Assembly: GCF_001039005.1 (NCBI RefSeq)
Contig: NZ_LDWR01000016.1
Coordinates: forward strand, 1 to 64,000
DNA from: Burkholderia cepacia
Lineage (GTDB): Bacteria > Pseudomonadota > Gammaproteobacteria > Burkholderiales > Burkholderiaceae
Direction of reading: 5' to 3'
DNA length: 64,000 bases
Made by a program: the position numbers and the translations under genes
Notes under the pieces: model-generated
Database searches by the model: none
Told to the model about the DNA's origin: nothing
What the model saw: the letters and a program-made list of their open reading frames with translations, nothing else
In this document: positions 52,204 to 61,704 of the stretch, piece by piece
How positions within the stretch are numbered: position 1 is the first letter of the stretch
Layout: every line of letters starts with the position of its first letter

Positions 52204-53190
52204 TCAGTGCTCGACACGCGCCGCTTGCGCGGCGGCATCGGTCGGCGCGGCGGCGACTTCGAGCAGCCAGTCGGCCGTCGCATCGGGAATCGTGATCGGC
52301 AGCATGTGACCGCCTTCGACGACCTTCAGCCGCACGCGCGCCGATTTCTTCGCCAGCGCGTCGCCGTGCTCGCGCCAGTTCAGGATCGGATCGGCGCGGC
52401 CGTACAGCACGTCGACCGGCAGCGCGAGGTCCGCGTAGCGGCGCTCCATCGCGGGCAGGTCGACGGGCGCCGACAGCAGGTCGGTCGCCGTCGCGTAGAA
52501 CACGTGCGGCCGCATGCCGAGCAGCCCGCCGCCTTTGACCGGGAAGTCGCGCGGCACGTCTTCCGGCGCGAACACCTGGCGCACGGCCTTGCGGCCGGTC
52601 AGGATCGTCAGCGGGATCGCGAAGGTCCACGACACGAAACGGCGCACGAGCGGCGACGGCAGCATCAGCGGCCGGAACGGCGCCGGCGGCTCGGGCTGCT
52701 GGTGCGATAGCGGCGCGATCAGCGCGAGCCGGCTCACGCGGTCCGTGTGGTTGAGGCCGACCGCGAGCGCGATCGCGCCGCCGAGCGAATGGCCGACGAG
52801 CATGGGCTTGTCGAGCCGCAGCGCGTCGATGAACGCGGCGACCGTGCGGGCCTGCGCGAACACGTTCGCCTGCGAACCCGCGCCGCGGATCGAGCGGCCG
52901 GCGCCGGGCCGGTCGATGAGGATCACGCGATGCTGCTGCGCGAGCCGTGCGAGCGGCAGGTACGCGAAGTTGCGCAGCTGCCCCGCGAGCCCGTGCACGA
53001 ACACGATCGGCGGGCCGTTGCCGTATTCGACGTAGTGGATACGGTCGCCGCCGATGTCGACGAACCGGCCTTCGGGCGGAAACGCGCGCGTCACGCGACG
53101 GGCCACATAACCGGAAAACAGCGCGAGCGCGGCGAGCACCGCGACGACGCCGAGCAGCACGTTCTGGATCAGATGGAGCGTATGGGTCAT
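52204..53190 (-). CDS. Alpha/beta hydrolase with N-terminal membrane anchor
   Basis: A 328-residue hydrolase. A transmembrane helix (about 7-28) precedes the alpha/beta fold. The nucleophile elbow is GHSLGG with Ser135, the acid D in YGRADPI and the His in EGGHMLP; HGLAG (66-70) forms the oxyanion hole. It is the last gene of the SDR-monooxygenase-hydrolase operon, seven bases after the monooxygenase gene. There it would cleave the ester made by the Baeyer-Villiger enzyme into an acid and an alcohol. Confidence 0.92.
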   Translation of the reverse strand: MTHTLHLIQNVLLGVVAVLAALALFSGYVARRVTRAFPPEGRFVDIGGDRIHYVEYGNGPPIVFVHGLAGQLRNFAYLPLARLAQQHRVILIDRPGAGRSIRGAGSQANVFAQARTVAAFIDALRLDKPMLVGHSLGGAIALAVGLNHTDRVSRLALIAPLSHQQPEPPAPFRPLMLPSPLVRRFVSWTFAIPLTILTGRKAVRQVFAPEDVPRDFPVKGGGLLGMRPHVFYATATDLLSAPVDLPAMERRYADLALPVDVLYGRADPILNWREHGDALAKKSARVRLKVVEGGHMLPITIPDATADWLLEVAAAPTDAAAQAARVEH

Positions 53191-53197
53191 GTCGGTC

Positions 53198-54781
53198 TCA
53201 ACGGGTTTCGAGTGCGGGTTCGGCAACCGGCGCGGTGGCGGCCGGGCCGGCTTTCGCGCGGCGTTCGAAATGCATCGCCGAATCGGCGAGCGCGCTGAAC
53301 TTCAGCGATGCGAGATCGAGCACGTAGTTCTGATGGAATTTCCACGGCTTGCGGTGGCCCTGCTTCGGCAGGATGCCGGCCGCGCGCTGGATGTAGCCCG
53401 AGCTCAGGTTGACGGCCGGCACGTCGCCGAGATCGCCGGCCCCGAGCCGCGGCACGCACGTGTCGTAGCCGTTCGCGCGCATGTGGTTGAGCAGCCGGCA
53501 CACGTAGCGCGCGATCAGCTCGGCCTTCAGCGTCCATGACGCGTTCGTGTAGCCGAACGACGACGCGAGGTTCGGCACGTCGCTGTACATCATCCCCTTG
53601 TACGACACGGTGTCCGGCAGGTCGACCGCGCGGCCGTCGACCGTGACGCGCGCGCCGCCAAGCATCTTCACCTTCAGCCCGGTCGCGGTGACGATCACGT
53701 CCGCGTCGAGCTGCTGGCCGCTCTTCAGCTTGAGGCCGGTCGGCGTGAAGCGCTCGATCTCGTCGGTGACGATCGACGCGCGGCCCGCGCGGATCGACTT
53801 GAACAGGTCGCCGTTCGGCACGAGGCACACGCGCTGGTCCCACGGCATGTAGCGCGGCGTCAGGTGCTTCGCGACGTCGAAGCCGGGGCCGAGCTGCTTG
53901 CCGGCCGCGCGGATGATGAACTTCTTCGTTTGATCGGGCTTGCGGCGCGACACGTTGTACAGGTACATCGTCAGCAGCACGTTCTTCACGCGCACGAGCC
54001 GGTGTGCGAGCCGCGCCGGCAGCACGCGGCGCAGCGCGTTCGCGATCTTGTCGCGTGCGGGCAGCGACACGATGTAGGTCGGCGAGCGCTGCAGCATCGT
54101 CACGTGCTGCGCGTCGGCCGCCATCGACGGCACGAGCGTGACGGCCGTCGCGCCGCTGCCGATCACGACGACGCGCCGGTTCGCGTATGACAGATCCTTC
54201 GGCCAGTGCTGCGGATGCACGAGGTTGCCCTCGAACGTGTCCATGCCGGGCCAGTCGGGCCGGTAGCCGGCGTCGTAGTCGTAGTAGCCGCTGCACATGA
54301 ACAGGAAACGGCAGGTGGTGACGAGCGTGTCGGTCGCGCCGTCGCGCGTGCGCTCGATGCGTACCGTCCAGCGCGCGCGGTTCGAATCCCAGTCGGCCGC
54401 GACGACCTTCTGGCCGTAGCGGATCGTCTTGTCGATGCCGTAGCTGCGTGCGGTGTCGCGGATGTAGTCGAGGATCGTCTGGCCGTCCGAGATCGCCTTG
54501 TCGCTGTGCCACGGGCGGAAGCTGTAGCCGAGCGTGAACATATCGGAATCCGAACGGACGCCCGGATAGCGGAACAGGTCCCAGGTGCCACCGCTCGCCT
54601 CGCGCGCCTCGACGATCGCGACGCTCGCATGCGGGCAGCGCTGCTTCAGGTGATACGCGGCGCCGATGCCGGACAAGCCGGCGCCGACGATCAGCACGTC
54701 GAGGTCGCGGTTGTCGCCATCGTCGCGGCGGGCGCCGGGGGCGGGCGGCGCGTCGCGCCGGTCGGTCGTCGTCGAGGTCAT
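53198..54781 (-). CDS. Flavin-containing Baeyer-Villiger monooxygenase, EthA-like
   Basis: A 527-residue class B flavoprotein monooxygenase. FAD site GAGLSG at 33-38, NADPH site VVIGSGATAV near 205-214, and the Baeyer-Villiger fingerprint FEGNLVHPQHW at 183-193. GGTWDLFRYPGVRSDSDM and SWTLKAELIARYVCRLLNHM match what I recall of mycobacterial EthA, which oxidises ketones and activates ethionamide. The gene starts inside the SDR stop (ATGA). Between an alcohol dehydrogenase and a hydrolase, it fits a secondary alcohol to ketone to ester route. Confidence 0.92.
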   Translation of the reverse strand: MTSTTTDRRDAPPAPGARRDDGDNRDLDVLIVGAGLSGIGAAYHLKQRCPHASVAIVEAREASGGTWDLFRYPGVRSDSDMFTLGYSFRPWHSDKAISDGQTILDYIRDTARSYGIDKTIRYGQKVVAADWDSNRARWTVRIERTRDGATDTLVTTCRFLFMCSGYYDYDAGYRPDWPGMDTFEGNLVHPQHWPKDLSYANRRVVVIGSGATAVTLVPSMAADAQHVTMLQRSPTYIVSLPARDKIANALRRVLPARLAHRLVRVKNVLLTMYLYNVSRRKPDQTKKFIIRAAGKQLGPGFDVAKHLTPRYMPWDQRVCLVPNGDLFKSIRAGRASIVTDEIERFTPTGLKLKSGQQLDADVIVTATGLKVKMLGGARVTVDGRAVDLPDTVSYKGMMYSDVPNLASSFGYTNASWTLKAELIARYVCRLLNHMRANGYDTCVPRLGAGDLGDVPAVNLSSGYIQRAAGILPKQGHRKPWKFHQNYVLDLASLKFSALADSAMHFERRAKAGPAATAPVAEPALETR

Positions 54782-55680
54782 GCGGGGTCCTTGGTCGGCG
54801 TGGTCGGGAGTGCGGCCGGGGCGTGGGTGCGTTCGAGGTTGCGTGCGCGGGCGCGGCGCACGTAGCGCAGCATCAGCCGCTGGTAACCGGCGCCGAGCAC
54901 GCGTGCGATCCGGTCGAGACGGCGTGCGTCGGCGCCGACGAGCACGCGGCGCGCATTACGCTCGACACCCGCGAGAATCTGCCGCGCGGCATCGTCGGCC
55001 GTCGTTGCGTTGATCAGGCGGTTCGCCTGCCGGCGATGGGTCGCTTCGTCCTGGCCCGTGAGCGCGTGGATGCTGGTATCGACGCGGCTCGCGTCGACGA
55101 TGTTCGTCGCGACGCCGCCCGGATGCACGCAGGTCGCGCTCACCGGCGCGCCGTCGAGTTCGAGCTCCATCCGCAGTGCCTCGGTGAAGCCGCGCACCGC
55201 GAACTTGGTTGCGTTGTACGCGCTTTGCGTCGGCATCGCGACGAGCCCGAACAGGCTCGACGTGTTGACGACGTGTCCGTCGCCCGACGCGCGCAGATGC
55301 GGCAGGAACGCCTGCGTGCCGTGCACGACGCCCCAGAAGTTGATGCCGACGATCCATTCGAGATCGGCGATGCGCGCGGTCTCGGCGCTGGCGGCCAGCG
55401 ACACGCCCGCGTTGTTGAAGACCAGGTTGACCTTGCCGTGTTCGGCGCGGACGAAGCCGGCCCACGCGAATACCGCATCGCGGTCGGCGACGTCGAGCCG
55501 CCGCGTGCTCACGCGCACCCCGTGCTGCGCACAGGCGGCGGCCGTGCCGGCGAGCCCGACATCGTTGACGTCGGCGAGCGCGACCGCGCAGCCGCGCCGC
55601 GCGAGCTCGACCGCGAGGCTGCGGCCCATGCCCGAACCGGCGCCCGTGATCGCGGCGACTTTCCCGGAAAACCCCTTCAT
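54778..55680 (-). CDS. SDR family oxidoreductase (alcohol dehydrogenase step)
   Basis: A 300-residue short-chain dehydrogenase. GAGSGMG (13-19), NNAG (89-92), S141/S142, Y155 and K159 (YNATK) form a complete active site. The C-terminal extension (about 245-300), ending in Arg-rich and Pro/Thr-rich sequence, is typical of SDRs paired with flavin monooxygenases. It heads the operon and is divergent from a TetR gene; a 20-bp palindrome lies 49 bases upstream. It probably oxidises an alcohol to the ketone used by the EthA-like enzyme. Confidence 0.92.
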   Translation of the reverse strand: MKGFSGKVAAITGAGSGMGRSLAVELARRGCAVALADVNDVGLAGTAAACAQHGVRVSTRRLDVADRDAVFAWAGFVRAEHGKVNLVFNNAGVSLAASAETARIADLEWIVGINFWGVVHGTQAFLPHLRASGDGHVVNTSSLFGLVAMPTQSAYNATKFAVRGFTEALRMELELDGAPVSATCVHPGGVATNIVDASRVDTSIHALTGQDEATHRRQANRLINATTADDAARQILAGVERNARRVLVGADARRLDRIARVLGAGYQRLMLRYVRRARARNLERTHAPAALPTTPTKDPA

Positions 55681-55728
55681 CCGTCGTTCCTCCCGTTCCG
55701 CTTGCGCCGCGCCGGCGGCGTGTCTATT

Positions 55729-55748
55729 GTGGTGTTGATCGTCACCAC
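55729..55748. promoter_or_regulatory. 20-bp palindrome, candidate TetR operator
   Basis: GTGGTG and CACCAC flank TT-GATC-GT; 16 of 20 positions are symmetrical about the GATC centre. It lies in the 88-base spacer between the SDR gene (start 55680) and the TetR gene (start 55769), as expected for a repressor that controls both directions. Confidence 0.65.
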
Positions 55749-55768
55749 TTTAGTTTTCGGGTGTCCTG

Positions 55769-56425
55769 ATGTCAAATAGCGGAATGGAGAAAGCACTCGA
55801 AACGGAAAAACGGGGCCGCTCGTATGGCGGCGTGGCGCCCGAGGTGCGGGCCGCCGAGCGGCGCGATGCGCTGATCCGCGCGGCGACGCGCGTGTTCGGC
55901 ACGGTCGGGTTCCGCAAGGCGACCGTGCGGTCGATCTGCCAGGAAGCGAAGCTGAACGATCGCTATTTTTATGCGGCGTTCGCCAGCACCGAGGATTTGC
56001 TGCGCTGCACCTACCTGCATCTCGCACAGCAACTGCATGACGCGGTCGCGCAGGCGGTCGCCGCGCGCGGCGGCGATCTGCGCGAGAGCGTCGACGCGGG
56101 GCTTGCCGCGTTCTTCGCGTTCCTGCGCGACCCGTGCGCGGCGCGCGTGCTGCTGCTCGAGGTGATGGGCGTGAGCCCGGACACCGACATGACCTACCAG
56201 CGCATGCTGATCGACTTCGGCAAGCTGATCATGGCGATCGGCGCGCCCGGCGAAGCGACGACGCCCGCGGAGCGCACCGAGCAGCGGCTGATCGGGCTCG
56301 CGCTCGTCGGCGCGATGACGAACGTCGGCGCGGCGTGGCTGCTCACCGAATATCGCGATCCGGAAGCGCAGATGGTGGCGAGTTGCAGGAAGGTGCTGCT
56401 GGGGACGTTGCGCGAGATCGGCTGA
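55769..56425 (+). CDS. TetR/AcrR family transcriptional regulator
   Basis: A 218-residue repressor. The helix-turn-helix is RRDALIRAATRVFGTVGFRKATVRSICQEAKLNDRYFYAAFASTEDLL (about 31-78); the remaining helices form the ligand pocket. Divergent from the SDR/EthA-like/hydrolase operon, like EthR beside EthA in mycobacteria. A start five codons later (55784) is possible, but the longer form follows the operator at a typical distance. The ligand is likely a ketone, ester or fatty compound; this is inferred from the operon. Confidence 0.92.
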   Translation: MSNSGMEKALETEKRGRSYGGVAPEVRAAERRDALIRAATRVFGTVGFRKATVRSICQEAKLNDRYFYAAFASTEDLLRCTYLHLAQQLHDAVAQAVAARGGDLRESVDAGLAAFFAFLRDPCAARVLLLEVMGVSPDTDMTYQRMLIDFGKLIMAIGAPGEATTPAERTEQRLIGLALVGAMTNVGAAWLLTEYRDPEAQMVASCRKVLLGTLREIG

Positions 56426-56510
56426 CCGGATGGCGTCGCGTTGCCCGTCATGCCCGCCGGGCGGCCGCATGCGGCACGCAAGCGCTTGCGCGCCGTGCCG
56501 ATGAGCCGGC

Positions 56511-57413
56511 TTAAGCGGGCCGATTGAAAGCGGATGTCTGGCGCTCGCGTTCGCCCGCGATCCAGTCGCCGAACAGCTGGATCTTCTGCTGCTGCTCGGC
56601 GCCGCCTGGATACACGAAGTAGTAGCCCATCCCGGTCGGCAGCGACACGTCGAACGGCGTCACGAGCCGGTGCGCCGCCACGCTTTCGTCGACGAGTGTC
56701 CGGTCGCCGATCGCGATGCCGTAGCCGTCGATCGCCGCGTGGGTGGCGAGGTCGAGCGTCTCGAAGCTCAATCCGCGCGTCGAGTCGACGTGTGGTGCGC
56801 CCGCATGGTCGAGCCACCGTTTCCAGTCGCGGTGATCGCGGGTCGGATGCAGCAGCGTATGGTCGGCCAGGTCGTCGACGTTCGCGAGCGGATGCCGGTC
56901 CAGCAGGTCAGGCGAGCATACCGGCGTGAGCCGCTCTTCGAACAGCGGGATCGCATGCATGTCGGGGCCGGCGCCGGGGGCGTAGATCACCGCGGCGTCG
57001 AACGGCTCCATGCGGAAATCGACGTGATGGCCCCAGGTCGTCGTGATCTGCACCTGGAGCTCCGGGTGCTCGGACTGAAACCGCATGATCCGCGGCAACA
57101 TCCACTGCATCATGCAGGTCGGCACCTTCAGCGCGAGCTCGGTGCGCCGGCGCGACAGGCGCATCGACACCTCTTCGATGCGCGCAAAGCTCTCGCGCAC
57201 CGTCGGCAACAGCAGTTCGCCTTCGGCCGTCAGCGTCAGGCCCTTCGGCGTGCGCTTGAACAGCGGGAACTGGTAGAACGCCTCCAGCGCGAGGATCTGC
57301 CGGCTCACCGCACCCTGCGTCAGGCACAGCTGCTCGGCGGCGCGCGTGAAGCTGCCGTGGCGGGCGACGATGTCGAAGATCTGCAGCGCGTTGAGGGAAG
57401 GCAGTCGTTTCAT
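56511..57413 (-). CDS. LysR family transcriptional regulator, GcvA-like
   Basis: A 300-residue regulator starting MKRLPSLNALQIFDIVARHGSFTRAAEQLCLTQGAVSRQI, the GcvA/AmpR-type helix-turn-helix. The effector domain includes LKVPTCMMQWMLPRIMRFQSEHPELQVQ. A longer start at 57428 is possible. It is the last gene of a long minus-strand run encoding two ABC importers, 90 bases after the amino-acid ATPase gene, so it is probably co-transcribed and controls amino-acid uptake. The 5' end of the operon is beyond the window. Confidence 0.9.
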   Translation of the reverse strand: MKRLPSLNALQIFDIVARHGSFTRAAEQLCLTQGAVSRQILALEAFYQFPLFKRTPKGLTLTAEGELLLPTVRESFARIEEVSMRLSRRRTELALKVPTCMMQWMLPRIMRFQSEHPELQVQITTTWGHHVDFRMEPFDAAVIYAPGAGPDMHAIPLFEERLTPVCSPDLLDRHPLANVDDLADHTLLHPTRDHRDWKRWLDHAGAPHVDSTRGLSFETLDLATHAAIDGYGIAIGDRTLVDESVAAHRLVTPFDVSLPTGMGYYFVYPGGAEQQQKIQLFGDWIAGERERQTSAFNRPA

Positions 57414-57503
57414 CGGAAAGGCCGGCATGGAACGGGCGATCGGAAGGGGCGATCGGAAGGGGCGGGTGCGACGCGTCGTGCGCACGACGTGCCGCGGCAG
57501 CGT

Positions 57504-58229
57504 TCAGTGCAGGATCTTCGCGAGGAAGTCCTTCGCGCGTTCCGATTTCGGATTCGAGAAGAAATCGTCCTTGCGGTCGTCCTCGACGATCGCGCCCTTG
57601 TCCATGAAGATCACGCGATGCGCGACCTTCTTCGCGAAGCCCATCTCGTGCGTGACGACCATCATCGTCATCCCTTCCTGCGCGAGTTCGACCATCACGT
57701 CGAGCACTTCGTTGATCATCTCGGGATCGAGCGCGGACGTCGGTTCGTCGAACAGCATCGCGATCGGGTCCATCGACAACGCGCGCGCGATCGCGACACG
57801 CTGCTGCTGGCCGCCCGACAGCTGGCCCGGGAACTTGTGCGCATGCGCCTTCAGGCCGACGCGATCGAGCAGCTTCATGCCTTTCTCGTTCGCCTCGTCC
57901 TTGCCGCGGCCGAGCACCTTGATCTGCGCGAGCGTCAGGTTCTCGGTGATCGACAGGTGCGGGAACAGCTCGAAATGCTGGAACACCATCCCGACCTTCG
58001 AGCGCAGCTTCGACAGGTTCGTCTTCTTGTCGCCGACCGACTGGCCGTTCACCAGGATCTCGCCCTGCTGGAACGGCTCGAGGCCGTTCACGGTCTTGAT
58101 CAGCGTCGACTTGCCGGAACCCGACGGGCCGCACACGACGACCACTTCGCCCTTCCTGACCTCGGTCGTGCAGTCGGTGAGGACCTGAAACGGGCCGTAC
58201 CACTTCGAAACGTTGCTGATGGAAATCAT
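57504..58229 (-). CDS. Amino acid ABC transporter ATP-binding protein (GlnQ/GltL-like)
   Basis: A 241-residue ATPase with Walker [11 protein letters not shown] (about 34-43), [15 protein letters not shown] (about 140-154), Walker [14 protein letters not shown] and switch His in [10 protein letters not shown]. The short length without a TOBE domain is typical of polar-amino-acid importers. The start [12 protein letters not shown] at 58229 was chosen; MQVSP 15 bases upstream is an alternative. It completes the importer with the permeases at 58271-59688 and the binding protein at 59732-60550. Confidence 0.93.
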   Translation of the reverse strand: MISISNVSKWYGPFQVLTDCTTEVRKGEVVVVCGPSGSGKSTLIKTVNGLEPFQQGEILVNGQSVGDKKTNLSKLRSKVGMVFQHFELFPHLSITENLTLAQIKVLGRGKDEANEKGMKLLDRVGLKAHAHKFPGQLSGGQQQRVAIARALSMDPIAMLFDEPTSALDPEMINEVLDVMVELAQEGMTMMVVTHEMGFAKKVAHRVIFMDKGAIVEDDRKDDFFSNPKSERAKDFLAKILH

Positions 58230-58270
58230 GGGGGATACCTGCATCGTAATGAGGCGCGCGTGGCGCCGGT

Positions 58271-58927
58271 TCAGCGTGCCTTCGCGACGCGGTAGCGGCG
58301 TTCGAGCACGCGGGCGTACCACGTCAACGGGAAGCACATCGCGAAGTAGAGCAGCGCGACCATCGCGTAGATCGGAAACGGCTTGAACACCGCGTTGGTG
58401 ATGATGTTGCCGGTCTTCGTGAGTTCGGTCAGCCCGATGATCGACGTCAGCGCCGTGCTCTTCACCGCCTGCACGAGAAAACCGACGGTCGGCGGCAGCG
58501 CGATTTTCCATGCCTGCGGCCACACCGCATAACGCAGTTGTTGCGTCCACGTCATGCCGAGGCTGGCCGCCGCACTCCACTGGCCGCGCGGCACGGCGTC
58601 GACGCACCCGCGCCAGATGTCGGCCAGGTACGCGCTCGCGTTCAGCGTCAGCACGACCGATGCGGCGACCCACGGCGTCACGTCGATGCCGACCAGCGGC
58701 AGTCCGAAGAAACCGAGGAACAGTTGCATCAGCAACGGCGTGCCCTGAAACAGCTCGACGTACAGGCTCACGAAACGGCGCAGCGCCGGCACCGGCGAGA
58801 TGCGCATCGCGAGCAACACGAACCCGGCGACACTGCCGCCGACGAACGTGATCAGCGACAGCAGCATGGTCCAGCGTGCGGCCAGCAGCAGGTTCCACGC
58901 AATATCCTGGAAGGTGAATTCGATCAT
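58271..58927 (-). CDS. Amino acid ABC transporter permease (HisM-type)
   Basis: A 218-residue permease with five hydrophobic segments. [23 protein letters not shown] and [21 protein letters not shown] (EAA loop) are signatures of the polar-amino-acid family. It overlaps the other permease gene by four bases. The two form the heterodimeric channel of the importer; glutamate/aspartate or basic amino acids are possible ligands. The ATPase gene starts 41 bases downstream. Confidence 0.92.
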   Translation of the reverse strand: MIEFTFQDIAWNLLLAARWTMLLSLITFVGGSVAGFVLLAMRISPVPALRRFVSLYVELFQGTPLLMQLFLGFFGLPLVGIDVTPWVAASVVLTLNASAYLADIWRGCVDAVPRGQWSAAASLGMTWTQQLRYAVWPQAWKIALPPTVGFLVQAVKSTALTSIIGLTELTKTGNIITNAVFKPFPIYAMVALLYFAMCFPLTWYARVLERRYRVAKAR

Positions 58928-59688
58928 CGGGCACGCTCCGTCGGGAGGCCGGTTTCAGGGGAGCGTGCGCGCCACGTGAAGCGGGCGACGCACGAGCGGC
59001 GCGGTGCGGCGGTCGTGCCGTGCGGCGCGCGGCCCGCGAACAGACGGCGGCCGACGCGATTGAGCAGCATGCGCAGCGCGATCGACAGCAGCAGGTAGAT
59101 CGCAGTCACGACGATGTAGATCTCGAACGCACGGAAATTGCGCGACTGGATGAAATTCGCCGCATAGGTCAGGTCGGGCACCGAGATCTGCGACACGACG
59201 GCCGAGCCGAGCATCACGATCAGCACCTGCCCGAGCAGCGCGGGGTACACGTTCGCGAGCGCCTGCGGCAGCACGACGTGACCGAACACCTGCCGGCCGT
59301 GCAGCCCGAGCGCGCGTGCGGCCTGCGTCTGCCCGTGCGGCACCGATTCGATGCCGGCCCGCAGGATCTCGACCGCATACGCGCCCAGGTTGACCGTCAT
59401 CGCCAGCACGGCCGCCTGCGCTTCGTCGATGTGCACGCCGATCCCGGGCAGCCCGAAGAAGATGAAGAACAGCTGGACCAGGAACGGCGTATTGCGGATC
59501 AGCTCGACGTAGGCTGCGACGAGCGTGCGTGCCCAGCGCGGGCCGGCGAGCGCGGCCCACGCGCCGGCGGTGCCGATCAGGCCGCCGAGCGCGGTGGAGG
59601 CCGCGGTGAGGCCGAGCGTCACGCCGATCCCGCGCGCGAGCATGCCGGCGTAGAGGCCGAAATCGCTGAAGTCGAACACGTAGGTCAT
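58924..59688 (-). CDS. Amino acid ABC transporter permease (HisQ-type)
   Basis: A 254-residue permease. [26 protein letters not shown] and [23 protein letters not shown] (EAA loop) are diagnostic. The C-terminal 35 residues ([19 protein letters not shown] region) are an extra polar tail not usual in the family. The gene is 43 bases downstream of the binding-protein gene. Together with HisM-type permease it forms the inner-membrane channel. Confidence 0.92.
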   Translation of the reverse strand: MTYVFDFSDFGLYAGMLARGIGVTLGLTAASTALGGLIGTAGAWAALAGPRWARTLVAAYVELIRNTPFLVQLFFIFFGLPGIGVHIDEAQAAVLAMTVNLGAYAVEILRAGIESVPHGQTQAARALGLHGRQVFGHVVLPQALANVYPALLGQVLIVMLGSAVVSQISVPDLTYAANFIQSRNFRAFEIYIVVTAIYLLLSIALRMLLNRVGRRLFAGRAPHGTTAAPRRSCVARFTWRARSPETGLPTERAR

Positions 59689-59731
59689 AACGATACCTCT
59701 CGTCGTGAATGCGGGGCGGGCGCGACGCGCA

Positions 59732-60550
59732 TCACAGGTCGGCCGGCAGTGCCGCGTGCAGCCACTTCTGCGACAGCGTGTTCAGCGTGCCGCTTTTCTT
59801 CGCGCCGGCGATCGCATCATTGACCTTCTGCATCAGGCGCGGCTCGTTCTTGTTCAGGCCGACGTGATCGGGCGAGCTGAACAGCGAGAACTTCTGCTCC
59901 GGATCGATCGACGGATGGCGCGCGATGATCGTCGCGCCGACGTCGTTGCCGACCACGAGCAGTTGCGCCTGTCCCGACAGGAACGCCGCGATCGCGCCGT
60001 TCGGATCGTCGAAGCGCTTGATCGTCGCGTTCGGCGGCGCGACCTTGCTCACGCTCAGGTCCTCGAGCGTGCCGCGCGCGACCGCGACCGACTTGCCGGC
60101 GAGATCGGCGGTGCCCTTCACGGCGAGCGATTTCGGGCCGAATACCGCGAGATAGTACGGCGCATACGCATTCGAGAAATCGATCACCTTCGCGCGCTCC
60201 GGCGTCTGGCCGACCGACAGCAGCATGTCGGTCTTGCGGTCGGCGAGATACGCCATCCGGTTGTCGCCGGTAACCTGCACGAGCTCGACCTTCGCGTTGA
60301 GCGCCTTGCCGATCAGCGTGGCCATGTCGATGTCGTAACCTTGCGGCTTCATGTCGGGGCCGATCGAGCCGAACGGCGGGTAGTCCTCGAACACGCCGAT
60401 GCGCACGACGCCGGATTTCGCGATCGTGTCGAGTGCGTCGGCATGCGCGAGCGGCGCGACGGCGGCGAGACCCGCCGCGCAGGTGCAGACGAGGGCGGTG
60501 CGGGCGAGCAGGCGTCGCACGAGACGGTGGGCTTGGGTCGATGCGTTCAT
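59732..60550 (-). CDS. Amino acid ABC transporter substrate-binding protein
   Basis: A 272-residue periplasmic protein. The signal peptide spans about 37 residues (MNASTQAHRLVRRLLARTAL... ending AHA-DA). The mature N-terminus is VVRIGVFEDYPPFGSIGPDMKPQGYDIDMA, a family 3 binding protein of the polar-amino-acid type. It lies 40 bases downstream of the PotA-like ATPase gene of another importer and 43 bases upstream of the permease gene. The ligand cannot be read from the pocket by eye. Confidence 0.92.
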   Translation of the reverse strand: MNASTQAHRLVRRLLARTALVCTCAAGLAAVAPLAHADALDTIAKSGVVRIGVFEDYPPFGSIGPDMKPQGYDIDMATLIGKALNAKVELVQVTGDNRMAYLADRKTDMLLSVGQTPERAKVIDFSNAYAPYYLAVFGPKSLAVKGTADLAGKSVAVARGTLEDLSVSKVAPPNATIKRFDDPNGAIAAFLSGQAQLLVVGNDVGATIIARHPSIDPEQKFSLFSSPDHVGLNKNEPRLMQKVNDAIAGAKKSGTLNTLSQKWLHAALPADL

Positions 60551-60590
60551 GGTGGAGTCCTTGTTGCTGCGCTGGGGAAAGAACAGGAAA

Positions 60591-61664
60591 TCAGGCGCCG
60601 CGTGCGGCGATCAGCTTGCATGCATGCGCGGGCAGCTCGGCGGCGACCGGCATGCCGACGTGCAGGTCGGGCGTCTCGCGCGGCGTCGTCGCGGCCGTCA
60701 GCGTGAAGCCGCGGCAATCGATCGTCGCCTCGATCGACGCGCCGACGTCGCGCACGAACGTGACCGTGCCGGCGAGCGTGTTCGGCGCGGACGGCGATGC
60801 CGCGGCCGCGCGCACGCACACGTCCTCGGGGCGAATCAGCAGGCGCACGGCGTCGTCCGCGCGCGGCGCGTCGGGCGCGCGCCGGATCGCGAGCCGCTGC
60901 CCGCCGGGCAGCACGATCGCGTCGTCGCCGTCGCACGCGACCGGCAGGATGTTGCCGAGGCCGATGAAATCCGCGACGAATTCGTTGACCGGATCGCGAT
61001 AGATGTCGAGCGGCCGGCCGACCTGCTGGATGCGGCCTTGCTCCATCACGACGATCTCGTCGGCCATCGTCATCGCCTCGCGCTGGTCGTGCGTGACCAT
61101 GATCGTCGTGATGCCGAGCCGTTGCTGGAGCAGCCGGATCTCGACCTGCATCGCCTCGCGCAGCTTCGCGTCGAGCGCCGACAGCGGCTCGTCGAGCAGC
61201 AGCAGGCGCGGCGACGAAGCGATCGCGCGCGCGATCGCGACGCGCTGGCGCTGCCCGCCCGACAGTTGCGTGACGAGCCGGTCGGCCAGGTGCGGAAGCT
61301 GGATGAGTTCCAGCAGCTCCGCGACACGCTGCGCTTGGGCCGTCCTGGCCGTCTTGCGCAGCCGCAGCGGATACGCGATGTTCTGCGCGACCGTCATGTG
61401 CGGGAACAGCGCGAGCGACTGGAACACCATGCCGAAGTCGCGCCGGTTGGCCGGCACGTGCGTGAGGTCGCGGCCGGCGAACGTGAGCGTGCCGGAAGTC
61501 GGCGTCTCGAGGCCGGCGATGATCCGCATCAGCGTGGTCTTGCCGCAGCCCGACGGGCCGAGAAAGCAGACGAGCTTGCCGTCCGGCACGGACAGGTCGA
61601 CGTGATCGACGGCATACGCGTGGTGGAAGCGCTTCGTCACGCTCTGAAGGGTGAGCTGGGTCAT
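60591..61664 (-). CDS. ABC transporter ATP-binding protein, PotA/CysA-type
   Basis: A 357-residue ATPase. Walker A GPSGCGKT (34-41), [15 protein letters not shown], Walker B LLLLDEPLSALD and switch His in MVTHDQREAM, followed by a TOBE domain (about 240-355, with VRLLIRPEDVCV). The start MTQLTLQSVTKRF at 61664 was preferred over an ATG 51 bases upstream. It serves the PotB/PotC-type permeases encoded just upstream and the binding protein at the right edge. Confidence 0.93.
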   Translation of the reverse strand: MTQLTLQSVTKRFHHAYAVDHVDLSVPDGKLVCFLGPSGCGKTTLMRIIAGLETPTSGTLTFAGRDLTHVPANRRDFGMVFQSLALFPHMTVAQNIAYPLRLRKTARTAQAQRVAELLELIQLPHLADRLVTQLSGGQRQRVAIARAIASSPRLLLLDEPLSALDAKLREAMQVEIRLLQQRLGITTIMVTHDQREAMTMADEIVVMEQGRIQQVGRPLDIYRDPVNEFVADFIGLGNILPVACDGDDAIVLPGGQRLAIRRAPDAPRADDAVRLLIRPEDVCVRAAAASPSAPNTLAGTVTFVRDVGASIEATIDCRGFTLTAATTPRETPDLHVGMPVAAELPAHACKLIAARGA

Positions 61665-61704
61665 GGGGAGTCCTTGGATGGGCGAGGGCGGCGTCGTGCG
61701 CGTA

